Below are positions 19,711-30,593 of a stretch of DNA of 64,000 bases, one piece after another (position 1 is the first letter of the stretch; each line of letters begins with the position of its first letter). The translations under genes and the position numbers were made by a program. Origin of the DNA: Roseococcus sp. Lineage in GTDB: Bacteria; Pseudomonadota; Alphaproteobacteria; Acetobacterales; Acetobacteraceae. A model generated the notes under the pieces. The model worked only from the letters and a program-made list of their open reading frames with translations, was not told the origin of the DNA and did no database searches. The stretch is taken from the NCBI GenBank assembly GCA_026414745.1, contig JAOAIK010000010.1, forward strand, positions 37,425 to 101,424, written 5' to 3'.

Positions 19711-20682
19711 GTGTCCGCCAGCACCATCACCGCCCCGCCCATCGGGCAGCGCCGCAGGGTCGGCGAGACGGGCGACAAGATCTTCGCCGCGATCTGCTTC
19801 GGCTCCGGCGCCTTCGTGCTGGTGCTGCTCGGCGCCATCATCGTCACGCTCTTCATCGGCGGGCTGCCGGCCTTCCAGCGCTTCGGCGTCGAGTTCATCT
19901 GGGGCACGGTCTGGAACCCGGTGGAGGGGCGCGAGGAGTTCGGGGCGGGTGTCTCCATCGTCGGCACGATTGTCTCCTCGCTGCTCGCCATCATCTTCGC
20001 CGTGCCGGTGGCCTTCGGCATCGCCTTCTTCCTGACCGAGCTCGCCCCCGGCTGGCTCAAGCGCCCGATCGGCACCGCCATCGAGCTGCTGGCGGCGGTG
20101 CCCTCCATCATCTACGGCATGTGGGGCCTCTTCGTGGTGGTTCCCTTCGTGCAGAAGAACATCCAGCTCGCCCTCGGGGAGCAGCTCTCCTCCATCCCCC
20201 TGATCGGCTTCCTCTTCGAGAGCACGAACTTCGCCGGCACCTCGCTGTTCTCCGCCGCCATCGTGCTGGCGATCATGATCCTGCCCTTCATCGCCGCCAC
20301 CATGCGCGACGTCTTCGAGCAGGTGCCGGCCGTGTACAAGGAGAGCGCCTATGGCCTGGGCGCGACGCGCTGGGAGGTGATGACCGGCGTGGTCATCCCC
20401 TACACGCGGGTCTCGCTGGTGGGCGGGGTCATGCTCGGCCTCGGCCGCGCGCTCGGCGAGACCATGGCCGTGACCTTCGTGATCGGCAACGCCAATCGCA
20501 TCGCCACCTCGCTCTTCGACTCGACCACGACCATCGCCTCCGTGATCGCCATGGAGTTTCCCGAGAGCCTGGCGGGAAGCCTGCAGCAGTCGGCGCTCTT
20601 CGCCATCGGCTTCCTGCTCTTCGTCATCTCCTTCGTGGTGCTGGCGGTCTCGCGCTGGCTGCTGCGTCCCCGGCTGAAGTGA
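19711..20682 (+). CDS. pstC: Phosphate ABC transporter permease PstC
   Basis: A 323-residue inner-membrane permease with six to seven helices. It has the PstC N-terminal block GIAFFLTELAP, the loop AAVPSIIYGMWGLFVVVP, and the ABC-contacting EAA motif ESAYGLGATRWEVMTGVVIP followed by GLGRALGETMAV. The start is GTG 19711 after GCGAGG. It forms the phosphate channel together with PstA. Confidence 0.95.
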   Translation: MSASTITAPPIGQRRRVGETGDKIFAAICFGSGAFVLVLLGAIIVTLFIGGLPAFQRFGVEFIWGTVWNPVEGREEFGAGVSIVGTIVSSLLAIIFAVPVAFGIAFFLTELAPGWLKRPIGTAIELLAAVPSIIYGMWGLFVVVPFVQKNIQLALGEQLSSIPLIGFLFESTNFAGTSLFSAAIVLAIMILPFIAATMRDVFEQVPAVYKESAYGLGATRWEVMTGVVIPYTRVSLVGGVMLGLGRALGETMAVTFVIGNANRIATSLFDSTTTIASVIAMEFPESLAGSLQQSALFAIGFLLFVISFVVLAVSRWLLRPRLK

Positions 20683-20692
20683 GGCGAAGGCC

Positions 20693-21601
20693 ATGAGCGC
20701 AACGACGGCGGGCGCCTTCGCCCGCAGCCCCGAGGAGATCAGGGTCCAGCGCGCGCTGGGCCGGCGGCGCAAGCTGCGCGACGACATCGTGCGCTGGTTC
20801 TGCTTGGCCGCGACGGCGGTCGGATTGTTCTTCCTCGCCTCCATCATGATCACGCTGGTCTGGCGCGGCGTGGTGGCCCTGGACTGGATCGTGCTGACGC
20901 AGGAGTTCCAGCCCACCCGCTACGGCGACGACTCCCTGCCCAAGGGCGGCCTCGTGCACGCCATCGTGGGCAGCCTGATCCAGACCGCGATCGCCACCGC
21001 GATCGGCACCCCCATCGGGCTCTTCGTCGGCACCTATCTCTCCGAATACGCGCGGGGATCCAAGTTCGGCTATGCGGTCCGGTTCATCTCCGACATCCTG
21101 CTCTCCGCCCCCTCGGTTCTGATCGGCCTGTTCATCTACCAGATCTTCGTGCTGCCTACCGGCGGGTTCTCCGGCATGGCGGGAGCGCTGGCGCTGGCCA
21201 TCATCGTCATTCCCGTGGTCGTGCGCACCACGGAGGACATGCTCCAGCTCATTCCCAACACGCTGCGCGAGGCGGTGGTGGCGCTCGGCGCGCCGAAGTG
21301 GAAGATGATCACCCTCGTGGCGTGGCGCGCGGCGCTCTCGGGCATCCTGACCGGGATCCTGCTCGCCTTCGCGCGCATCATGGGCGAGACGGCGCCGCTG
21401 CTGCTGACCAGCTTCGGCAACAATATCCTCAGCACCGATCTCTCGAAGGCGATGGCGAGCCTCCCGGTCTCGATCTACCAGCAGGCGAACTCGGGCTTTC
21501 CGGACCTGATCGAGATCGCCTGGTCGGGCGCGCTGCTGGTCACGCTGACGGTGCTGCTCGTCAACATCCTCGCGCGCGTGGCGCTGCGCAAGCGCAAGTA
21601 G
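20693..21601 (+). CDS. pstA: Phosphate ABC transporter permease PstA
   Basis: A 302-residue permease. It has a cytoplasmic N-terminal basic segment, six helices, the [13 protein letters not shown] and [16 protein letters not shown] blocks, the EAA loop [18 protein letters not shown] and [15 protein letters not shown]. It begins 10 bp after pstC and ends 13 bp before pstB, in the standard operon order. Confidence 0.95.
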   Translation: MSATTAGAFARSPEEIRVQRALGRRRKLRDDIVRWFCLAATAVGLFFLASIMITLVWRGVVALDWIVLTQEFQPTRYGDDSLPKGGLVHAIVGSLIQTAIATAIGTPIGLFVGTYLSEYARGSKFGYAVRFISDILLSAPSVLIGLFIYQIFVLPTGGFSGMAGALALAIIVIPVVVRTTEDMLQLIPNTLREAVVALGAPKWKMITLVAWRAALSGILTGILLAFARIMGETAPLLLTSFGNNILSTDLSKAMASLPVSIYQQANSGFPDLIEIAWSGALLVTLTVLLVNILARVALRKRK

Positions 21602-21614
21602 CGGAAACCCTGCC

Positions 21615-22457
21615 ATGAACGACCAGACCCCCGCCGTCGCCGAGACCACCGCCAGCTTCGGCGGCATTCAGGCCCGCTCCGGCGCCGCGATCAACCAGGT
21701 GTCGCGCATCTCGGTGCGCAACCTCGACTTCGTGTACGGCGAGGGCCTGCCCAAGGCGCTGAAGAACATCAACCTTGACTTCCCCGACCGGCAGGTCACC
21801 GGCATGATCGGTCCCTCGGGCTGCGGAAAGTCCACCCTGCTGCGCGTGCTCAACCGCATGTACAGCCTCTACCCGGGCCAGAAGGCGATGGGCGAGGTGA
21901 TCATGGACGGGCGCAACCTTCTGGACGCGAACGTGGACCTCAACGAGCTCCGCGCGAAGATCGGCATGGTGTTCCAGAAGCCCACCCCCTTCCCGATGAC
22001 GATCTACGAGAACATCGCCTTCGGGGTGCGGCTGCACGAGAAGCTCTCGAAGAAGCAGATGGATGAGCGGGTGGAGTGGGCGCTCTCGCGCGCCGCCATC
22101 TGGGACGAGGTGAAGGACCGTCTGCAGACCAGCGCCATGGGTCTTTCGGGCGGGCAGCAGCAGCGCCTGTGCATCGCGCGCACCATCGCCGTCCGGCCCG
22201 AGGTGATCCTGTTCGACGAGCCCACCTCCGCGCTCGATCCCATCTCCACGCTCAAGATCGAGGAGCTGATCGACGAGCTGAAGCGCGACTTCACCATCGC
22301 CATCGTCACGCACAACATGCAGCAGGCCGCGCGCTGCGCGGACCAGGTGGCGTTCTTCTATCTCGGCGAGCTGATCGAGGTGGCGCCGGCGGCGCAGATG
22401 TTCACCTCGCCGCGCGAGCAGAAGACGCAGGAATACATCACCGGCCGCTTCGGCTGA
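21615..22457 (+). CDS. pstB: Phosphate ABC transporter ATP-binding protein PstB
   Basis: A 280-residue ATPase energising phosphate uptake. Walker A is GPSGCGKST, the signature is LSGGQQQR, Walker B is [12 protein letters not shown] and the switch histidine is in [10 protein letters not shown]. The PstB-specific segment [20 protein letters not shown] is present. An extra ~30-residue N-terminal extension precedes the ATPase domain. Confidence 0.96.
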   Translation: MNDQTPAVAETTASFGGIQARSGAAINQVSRISVRNLDFVYGEGLPKALKNINLDFPDRQVTGMIGPSGCGKSTLLRVLNRMYSLYPGQKAMGEVIMDGRNLLDANVDLNELRAKIGMVFQKPTPFPMTIYENIAFGVRLHEKLSKKQMDERVEWALSRAAIWDEVKDRLQTSAMGLSGGQQQRLCIARTIAVRPEVILFDEPTSALDPISTLKIEELIDELKRDFTIAIVTHNMQQAARCADQVAFFYLGELIEVAPAAQMFTSPREQKTQEYITGRFG

Positions 22458-22470
22458 GGAGCCCCGAGAG

Positions 22471-23196
22471 ATGCCCAACGGCCAGCCACAGCACATCGTC
22501 CGCTCCTACGAGGACGACCTCAAGCGCCTGCGCGAGATGATCGCGCGCATGGGCGGCCTCGCCGAGCGCCAGGTGGCCGACAGCGCCGAGGCGCTGATCC
22601 GCCGCGACACCGATCTCGCCGCCGAGGTGGTGCAGCGCGACGCCCAGCTCGACGAGATGGAGCGCGAGATCGAGCAGTTCTGCGTCCGCCTGCTCGCGCT
22701 GCGCCAGCCGGTGGCGAGCGACCTGCGCCTCATCGTCGCCTGCATGAAGATCAGCCAGGATCTCGAGCGCATCGGCGACTACGCGCGCAACGGCGCCAAG
22801 CGCGCGATCGTGGTGGCGCAGCAGCCCGGTCTCGGCAGCCTCAACGGCTTCGAGCGGATGGCGGAGCTGGTGCAGGATAACCTGCGCGACGCGATCGACG
22901 CGCTGGTGGAGGACGATGCCGCGAAGGCCGACGCCGTCTGGGCCAACGACGCGCCGATCGACGGGATCTACAACGGCATCTTCCGCGAGCTGCTGACCTT
23001 CATGATGGAGGATCCGCGCAACATCACCGCGGCCACCCATCTGCTCTTCATCGCGAAGAACATGGAGCGCATCGGCGACCACGCGACGAACATCGCCGAG
23101 CGCGTGCACTACGCCGTCCTCGGCCAGCCGCTGGCCGAGGAGCGGCCCAAGGCGGATGTCTCGGCCTCGGCGGTGGTCCGTCCGCCCGGCGAATGA
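22471..23196 (+). CDS. phoU: Phosphate signaling complex protein PhoU
   Basis: A 241-residue all-helical protein made of two PhoU repeats. Each repeat carries the metal-binding pattern, seen as MKISQDLERIGDYARN in the first and AKNMERIGDHATNIAE in the second. PhoU links Pst transporter state to the PhoR/PhoB two-component system and restrains uptake at high phosphate. It lies 13 bp after pstB and its stop is 17 bp before the phoB start. Confidence 0.96.
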   Translation: MPNGQPQHIVRSYEDDLKRLREMIARMGGLAERQVADSAEALIRRDTDLAAEVVQRDAQLDEMEREIEQFCVRLLALRQPVASDLRLIVACMKISQDLERIGDYARNGAKRAIVVAQQPGLGSLNGFERMAELVQDNLRDAIDALVEDDAAKADAVWANDAPIDGIYNGIFRELLTFMMEDPRNITAATHLLFIAKNMERIGDHATNIAERVHYAVLGQPLAEERPKADVSASAVVRPPGE

Positions 23197-23213
23197 TGAA
23201 GGGAGGTGCGCGC

Positions 23214-23927
23214 ATGCCCGAGGGCTTCAACGGAGGCGGCAAGCCCACCATCCTCGTCGTCGAGGACGAGGCCGCCCTGCTCGCCCTGCTCCGCTACAAC
23301 CTGGAACGCCAGGGCTTCCACGTCGAGGAGGCGACCGACGGGCAGGAGGCGCTGCTGCGTATCGCCGAAGCGAAGCCCGATCTGGTGCTGCTCGACTGGA
23401 TGCTGCCTGCCATGTCGGGAATCGAGGTCTGCCGCCAGATCCGCCGCCGTCCCGCGACGCGCGACCTGCCGGTGATCATGGTCACCGCCCGGACCGAGGA
23501 TCAGGACGCTGTGCGCGCCCTGGACACCGGGGCCGACGACTACATCACCAAGCCCTTCGCCGTCGAGGCGCTGATGGCGCGCATCCGCGCCCTGTTGCGC
23601 CGCGCCTCGACCGTCGCGGCCAAGGGCTGCCTGACCTATCTCGACCTCACCATGGACCAGGACGCGCACCGTGTGACGCGCAACGGCCGCGCCCTGCACC
23701 TCGGCCCGACCGAATACCGGCTGCTCGAGTTCTTCCTCTCCCACCCGCGCCGCGTCTTCACCCGCGAGCAGCTTCTCGATGCCGTGTGGGGCCGGGACAT
23801 CCACGTCGAGCTGCGCACCGTGGATGTGCACATCCGCCGGCTGCGCAAGGCCATCAATGGCGAGGGCGAGGTGGACCTGATCCGCACCGTGCGCTCGGCC
23901 GGCTACGCGCTCGACGCCGAGGGGTGA
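23214..23927 (+). CDS. phoB: Phosphate regulon response regulator PhoB
   Basis: A 237-residue OmpR-family regulator. The receiver domain has the acidic pair E17/D18, phospho-accepting Asp61 (LLDWMLPAMSG), Thr91 and Lys113 (DYITKPFA). The DNA-binding winged helix at ~135-235 includes LGPTEYRLLEFFLSHP and the recognition helix region VELRTVDVHIRRLRKA. ATG 23214 follows a strong AAGGGAGG site; an ATG at 23193 that overlaps the phoU stop would place that site inside the gene and is less likely. No phoR follows. Confidence 0.95.
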   Translation: MPEGFNGGGKPTILVVEDEAALLALLRYNLERQGFHVEEATDGQEALLRIAEAKPDLVLLDWMLPAMSGIEVCRQIRRRPATRDLPVIMVTARTEDQDAVRALDTGADDYITKPFAVEALMARIRALLRRASTVAAKGCLTYLDLTMDQDAHRVTRNGRALHLGPTEYRLLEFFLSHPRRVFTREQLLDAVWGRDIHVELRTVDVHIRRLRKAINGEGEVDLIRTVRSAGYALDAEG

Positions 23928-24008
23928 GTCCGCCCGCTTGACCGCGCCCGGCCGCCGTGGTTCCGCCGCCGGGACCGCCTGCCGTGGCGGGGCTCGAAAG
24001 GTGGTGTT

Positions 24009-24779
24009 ATGCGCGTCCCGACTCCCCATCCTCCGCCCGGCATCGTCGGCCAGAACCGGGCGGTGCTCACGCCGCACTACTGCGTTTTCCCCCCGGAGGG
24101 CATCATGGACAGCCTGCTGCCCCAGTGGCCGGGCTGCATCGTCCGCTTCCAGACCACGCCGCGGATGGGCGCAGGCTTCGCCCAGGCGCTGCTGATCATG
24201 CCCCCAGGCGCGGGCAGCGCGGGGGCGGTCGACGACGGCGTGCAGGCCTTCCTCTACGTGCTGCAGGGGGAGGTCGAGGTCACGCTCGAGGGCGCCGCGC
24301 ACCGCCTCCCGCCCGGGGGCTACGCCTATGTGCCGCAGGGGATTCCCTACGCGGCGCGCAACGCCGGCGAGGGCGAGGCGCGCGCGGTCTGGGTGCGCAA
24401 GCGCTACCAGCCCGCGCCCGGCGTCGCGGCGCCGCGCCCCCTCGTCGGCCACCGAGGCACGGCACCGCGCGAGGAGAGCGGGCCTCGCTGGCGCCACCTC
24501 CTGCTCGGCACGCGGGAGATGGCGATGGACTTCGAAATGAACATCATGTGCTACGCGCCCGGCGCCCATTTCTGGTGCGTGGAGACGCACATCATGGAAC
24601 ACGGCATGGTGATGCTGCAGGGCCAGGCGCTGCAGCTTCTCGGCCGCGACTGGCACGAGCTCTGGGCGGGCGATTTCGTCTGGATGGGCCCCTATGTACC
24701 GCAGCAGATCTACGCCATCGGGCCCGAGGTGTGCGAATACCTGCTCTACAAGGACGTGAACCGGGACGTGGCGCTCTGA
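24009..24779 (+). CDS. allE: (S)-ureidoglycine aminohydrolase (AllE-type bicupin)
   Basis: A 256-residue bicupin that releases ammonia from (S)-ureidoglycine, giving ureidoglycolate in purine/allantoin breakdown; the enzyme uses manganese. The N-terminal NRAVLTPHYCVFPPEG block matches the family. The C-terminal cupin carries the metal ligands in VETHIMEHG (Glu, His, His) with a downstream Gln, then YLLYKDVNRDV, the family's end motif. AAGGTGG precedes the ATG. No allantoinase or allantoate amidohydrolase gene is next to it, so the rest of the pathway must lie elsewhere. Confidence 0.88.
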   Translation: MRVPTPHPPPGIVGQNRAVLTPHYCVFPPEGIMDSLLPQWPGCIVRFQTTPRMGAGFAQALLIMPPGAGSAGAVDDGVQAFLYVLQGEVEVTLEGAAHRLPPGGYAYVPQGIPYAARNAGEGEARAVWVRKRYQPAPGVAAPRPLVGHRGTAPREESGPRWRHLLLGTREMAMDFEMNIMCYAPGAHFWCVETHIMEHGMVMLQGQALQLLGRDWHELWAGDFVWMGPYVPQQIYAIGPEVCEYLLYKDVNRDVAL

Positions 24780-24796
24780 GACCATGCCCCGCCCGG

Positions 24797-24826
24797 TTGA
24801 CAGGGATGCGCGCCCGGTCGGACACT
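24797..24826 (+). promoter_or_regulatory. Candidate sigma-70-type promoter for the beta-oxidation operon
   Basis: A perfect TTGACA is followed after 18 bp by GACACT, a weak -10. The predicted start would lie about 30 bp before the ATG of the multifunctional beta-oxidation gene, in a 81-bp intergenic gap. Confidence 0.35.
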
Positions 24827-24860
24827 CCCTGCCACAAGGAAAGACAAGCGGGGAACGCCC

Positions 24861-26945
<2,085 letters not shown>

Positions 26946-26957
26946 GGAGCCACGCCC

Positions 26958-28160
26958 ATGGAACTTCGCTTCACCGATGCCGAACGCGCCTTCCGCGAGG
27001 AGGTGCGCGCCTTCCTTGCCGCCGAATGCCCGGAGGCGACGCGCCGGCATATGATCGCGGGCAAATCTCCCACCAAGCAGATGGTGGTGGAGTGGCAGCG
27101 CAAGCTGAACGCGCGCGGGTGGGCCACACCCGAATGGCCCGTGGAGTACGGCGGACCGGGCTGGACGCCGGCGCAGAAATACATCTTCCGCGAGGAACTG
27201 CAGATGTGGCCGGCGCCGCAGCCTCTCGCCTTCAACGTGAACATGTGCGGCCCGGTGATCATCGAGTTCGGGACCGAGGCGCAGAAGAAGCGTTTCCTGC
27301 CGCGCATGGCCAACCTCGACGACTGGTGGTGCCAGGGCTTCTCCGAACCCGGCGCGGGCTCCGACCTCGCGAGCCTGAAGACGCGAGCCGTCCGCGACGG
27401 GGACCACTACATCGTCAACGGCCAGAAGACCTGGACGACGCTGGCGCAGCACGCGGACTGGATCTTCCTGCTGGTCCGCACCGATCCCAACGCGAAGAAG
27501 CAGGAGGGCCTCTCCTTCCTGCTCGTGGACATGAAGAGCCCCGGGATCACCGTCCGCCCCATCATCACCATCGAGGGCGGGCACGAGGTGAACGAGGTGT
27601 TCTTCGACGACGTGCGCGTGCCGGTGGAGAACCTGGTGGGCGAGGAGAACAGAGGCTGGGACTGCGCGAAGTTCCTGCTCGGCAACGAGCGCTTCGGCCA
27701 GGCGCGCGTCGGCGCCTCGCGCGAGCGCATCCGCCGCCTCAAGACCATCGCGCGCGAGACGCTCGATGGCGGCCGCCCGCTGATCGAGGACCCGGAGTTC
27801 CGGCGCCAGATCACCGAAATGGAGGTGGAGCTGAAGGCGCTGGAGATGACCGTGATGCGCGTCATCGCCAACGAGACGAAGCGCGCCGGCACCGGCAAGC
27901 CCGACCCCGCGACCAGCGTCCTCAAGATCAAGGGCACCGAGATCCAGCAGGGTGTGGCGGAGCTGCTGATGAAGGCGGCCGGCCCCTATGCGTGGGTGGA
28001 CGGCGATCCGGACGCCGCGGGCAGCAACGAGTGGGACGTGGCGCCCGACTGGGCCTTCGGCCTCGCCGGGATCTATTTCAACTGGCGCAAGCAGAGCATC
28101 TACGGCGGGTCGAACGAGATCCAGCGCAACATCATGGCGAAGGCCTTTCTCGGCCTGTGA
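26958..28160 (+). CDS. Acyl-CoA dehydrogenase, large subunit type (PimC-like)
   Basis: A 400-residue FAD-dependent acyl-CoA dehydrogenase. The middle domain has CQGFSEPGAGSDLASL and NGQKTWTTLAQHADW, where flavin and substrate bind. The C-terminal domain ends IYGGSNEIQRNIMAKAFLGL, the flavin-contacting tail. The sequence closely recalls the large subunit of pimeloyl-CoA dehydrogenase, one half of an alpha2beta2 enzyme. It lies 12 bp after the hydratase/dehydrogenase and 7 bp before the partner subunit, so the two are expected to be co-assembled. Confidence 0.88.
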   Translation: MELRFTDAERAFREEVRAFLAAECPEATRRHMIAGKSPTKQMVVEWQRKLNARGWATPEWPVEYGGPGWTPAQKYIFREELQMWPAPQPLAFNVNMCGPVIIEFGTEAQKKRFLPRMANLDDWWCQGFSEPGAGSDLASLKTRAVRDGDHYIVNGQKTWTTLAQHADWIFLLVRTDPNAKKQEGLSFLLVDMKSPGITVRPIITIEGGHEVNEVFFDDVRVPVENLVGEENRGWDCAKFLLGNERFGQARVGASRERIRRLKTIARETLDGGRPLIEDPEFRRQITEMEVELKALEMTVMRVIANETKRAGTGKPDPATSVLKIKGTEIQQGVAELLMKAAGPYAWVDGDPDAAGSNEWDVAPDWAFGLAGIYFNWRKQSIYGGSNEIQRNIMAKAFLGL

Positions 28161-28167
28161 GGACCAC

Positions 28168-29313
28168 ATGGATTTCGACCTGAACGAGTCCCAGGCGCTG
28201 CTGCAGGACAGTCTGCGCCGCCTGCTGGCGGACAAGTACGGCTTCGAGAGCCGCAAGGCCTACATGGCGGGCGAGACGGGCTGGAGCCGCGAGGTCTGGG
28301 CGCAGTATGCCGAGCTCGGTCTTCTCGGCCTGCCCTTCGCCGAGGAGGATGGCGGCTTCGGCGGCGGCGGCGAGGAGACGATGCTCGTTGCCGAGCAGAT
28401 GGGGCGGCACATCACCCTCGAGCCCTGGTTCAGCACCGTGGTGCTGGGCGGCGGCTTCCTGCGCCACGGGGCGCAGGCCGCGCTGCGGCGGGAGATGGTG
28501 GCCCGCATCGCCGCCGGCGAACTGCTTCTGGCCTTCGCCCAGCAGGAGCGCCAGTCCCGCTACGACCTGTTCGACGTGCTGACCACGGCGAGGAAGGAGG
28601 GCAGCGGCTGGGTGATCTCCGGCCGGAAGGGAATGGTGCTGCACGGCGACACGGCCGATCACTTCGTCGTCACCGCGCGGATGGCCGGCGGGCAGCGCGA
28701 CCGTCTCGGGATCGGCGTCTTCCTGGTGCCGGCGCGCGCCGAAGGCGTCTCGGTGCGCGGCTTCCGCCAGGTGGACGGCACCCGCGCGGCGGAGGTGGAG
28801 TTCGCCGGCGCGCGCGCCTTGCATCTGCTCGGCGAGGCGGAGAACGGCCTCGCCCTGGTGGACCGCGTGGTGGACGAGGCCATCGCGGCCCTCGCCGCCG
28901 AGGCGGTCGGCGCCATGGACGTCGTCCACGCCATGACGGTGGACTACATGAAGACGCGCCAGCAGTTCGGCAAGCCCATCGGCAGCTTCCAGGCGCTGCA
29001 GCACCGCGCCGCCGACATGCTGGTGGCGCTCGAGCAGGCGCGCAGCATGGCCTTCTTCGCCACCATGGCCGCGCGCGAGGAGGATGCGCTGGAGCGCCGC
29101 CGCAACATGCATGCGGTCAAGGCGCAGATCGGCCGCGCGGCCCGCTTCGTCGGCCAGCAGAGCATCCAGCTCCATGGCGGCATCGCCATGACCATGGAAT
29201 ATGCCGCCGGCCACTACTTCAAGCGCCTCACTGTCAACGAGGCGACCTTCGGCGACACCGACTTCCACCTGCGCGCGCTCTCGGACATGGGGGGCCTCGT
29301 GCAGGCCGCCTGA
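28168..29313 (+). CDS. Acyl-CoA dehydrogenase, small subunit type (PimD-like)
   Basis: A 381-residue acyl-CoA dehydrogenase-fold protein. It has the N-terminal helical domain with GLLGLPFAEEDGGFGGG, a shortened middle domain in which the usual flavin-site EPxAGSD motif is replaced by AFAQQERQSRYDL, and a C-terminal domain with RQQFGKPIGSFQALQHRAAD and SIQLHGGIAMTMEY. The altered middle domain is typical of the non-catalytic or co-catalytic subunit of heteromeric acyl-CoA dehydrogenases. ATG 28168 is 7 bp after the large-subunit stop. Confidence 0.87.
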   Translation: MDFDLNESQALLQDSLRRLLADKYGFESRKAYMAGETGWSREVWAQYAELGLLGLPFAEEDGGFGGGGEETMLVAEQMGRHITLEPWFSTVVLGGGFLRHGAQAALRREMVARIAAGELLLAFAQQERQSRYDLFDVLTTARKEGSGWVISGRKGMVLHGDTADHFVVTARMAGGQRDRLGIGVFLVPARAEGVSVRGFRQVDGTRAAEVEFAGARALHLLGEAENGLALVDRVVDEAIAALAAEAVGAMDVVHAMTVDYMKTRQQFGKPIGSFQALQHRAADMLVALEQARSMAFFATMAAREEDALERRRNMHAVKAQIGRAARFVGQQSIQLHGGIAMTMEYAAGHYFKRLTVNEATFGDTDFHLRALSDMGGLVQAA

Positions 29314-29372
29314 AATCCGTTGCGGCGGGCGCGGCCGCTTGCTTGGATGCCGCCGGAACGAGGAGGCATCCC

Positions 29373-30587
29373 ATGACCCTGACCTTGTGCCGCCGCGCGG
29401 CGTTGCTCGGCGCCGCCGCCACGCTCGCTGCCCCCACCGTCCGGGCGCAGGAAGGCCCGATCCGCATCGGCGAGATCAACTCCTATTCAGCCCAGCCCGC
29501 CTTCCTCCTGCCCTACCGCAACGCCTGGATCATGGCGCAGGAGGAGGTGAACGCCGCCGGCGGCATCAACGGCCGGCGGATCGAGACGGTGTTCCGCGAC
29601 GATGGCGGCCGGCCGGAGGACGCGGTGCGCCACGCCGGCGAGCTCGTGAACAGCGAGCGGGTGCACCTGCTGGCGGGCGCCTTCCTCTCCAACATCGGCC
29701 TCGCCATCGCGGATTTCGCGAACCAGAACCGCCGCCTCTTCGTCGCCTCCGAGCCGTTGACCGACGCGCTCGTGTGGTCGCGCGGCAACCGCTTCACCTT
29801 CCGCCTGCGCCCCTCCACCTACATGCAGTGCGCCATGCTGGTGGAGGAGGCGGCGAAGCTGCCCGCCCGCCGCTGGGCCACCGTCGCGCCCAACTACGAG
29901 TACGGCCAGTCCGCCGTGCGCTGGTTCAAGGAGCTGCTGACGCGCGCGAGGCCTGACGTGACCTTCGTCGCCGAGCAGTTCCCCGCGCTCGGGCGCATCG
30001 ACGCGGGCGCCACCGTGCAGGCGCTGGCGGGCGCCAACCCGGAGGGGATCTTCAACGTCACCTTCGGCGCGGACCTGACGAACTTCGTCCGCCAGGGCTC
30101 CACGCGCGGCCTGTTCGAGCGCCGCCGCGTCGTCTCGCTGCTGACCGGCGAGCCGGAATACCTCGATCCGCTCGGCGACGAGGCGCCCGAGAACTGGATC
30201 GTCACCGGCTATCCCTGGGCCGAGCTCAACACGCCCGGCCATGTGCGATTCCGCGACGCCTATCGCCGGCGCTGGAACGACCATCCGCGCCTCGGCTCCG
30301 TCGTGGCCTATGACACGGTGACGGCCATCGTCGGCATGCTGCGCCGCGCCGGCTCCACCGACACGGAGCGGATGATCGAGGCGATGCGCGGGCTGCGCTT
30401 CCCCACCGCCTTCGGCGAAGCGGAGGTGGAGTTCCGCGCCATCGACCACCAGTCCACGCTCGGCGCCTATGTGGGGCGCACCGCGCTGCGCCAGGGCCGC
30501 GGCGTGATGGTGGACTGGCGCTATGCCGACGGCCGCAACTATCTGCCTCCCGACGAGGTGGTGCGCACGCTGCGTCCGCAGGGGTAA
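29373..30587 (+). CDS. ABC transporter substrate-binding protein (LivK/amide-urea type)
   Basis: A 404-residue periplasmic binding protein of the branched-chain amino-acid/amide class. It has a Tat- or Sec-like signal (CRRAALLGAAATLAAP, cleavage near VRAQ) followed by IRIGEINSYS, the canonical first strand, and NAAGGINGRRIETVFRDDGG. The ligand-binding cleft residues cannot be assigned to leucine with confidence. AGGAGG lies 6 bp before the ATG. It heads an operon with a fused permease and two ATPases. Confidence 0.9.
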   Translation: MTLTLCRRAALLGAAATLAAPTVRAQEGPIRIGEINSYSAQPAFLLPYRNAWIMAQEEVNAAGGINGRRIETVFRDDGGRPEDAVRHAGELVNSERVHLLAGAFLSNIGLAIADFANQNRRLFVASEPLTDALVWSRGNRFTFRLRPSTYMQCAMLVEEAAKLPARRWATVAPNYEYGQSAVRWFKELLTRARPDVTFVAEQFPALGRIDAGATVQALAGANPEGIFNVTFGADLTNFVRQGSTRGLFERRRVVSLLTGEPEYLDPLGDEAPENWIVTGYPWAELNTPGHVRFRDAYRRRWNDHPRLGSVVAYDTVTAIVGMLRRAGSTDTERMIEAMRGLRFPTAFGEAEVEFRAIDHQSTLGAYVGRTALRQGRGVMVDWRYADGRNYLPPDEVVRTLRPQG

Positions 30588-30593
30588 CGCCGC

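Noticed and set aside
18463..20916. An 817-codon minus-strand open frame opposite pstS and pstC
   Set aside because: The plus-strand genes have full family motifs; this frame has none.
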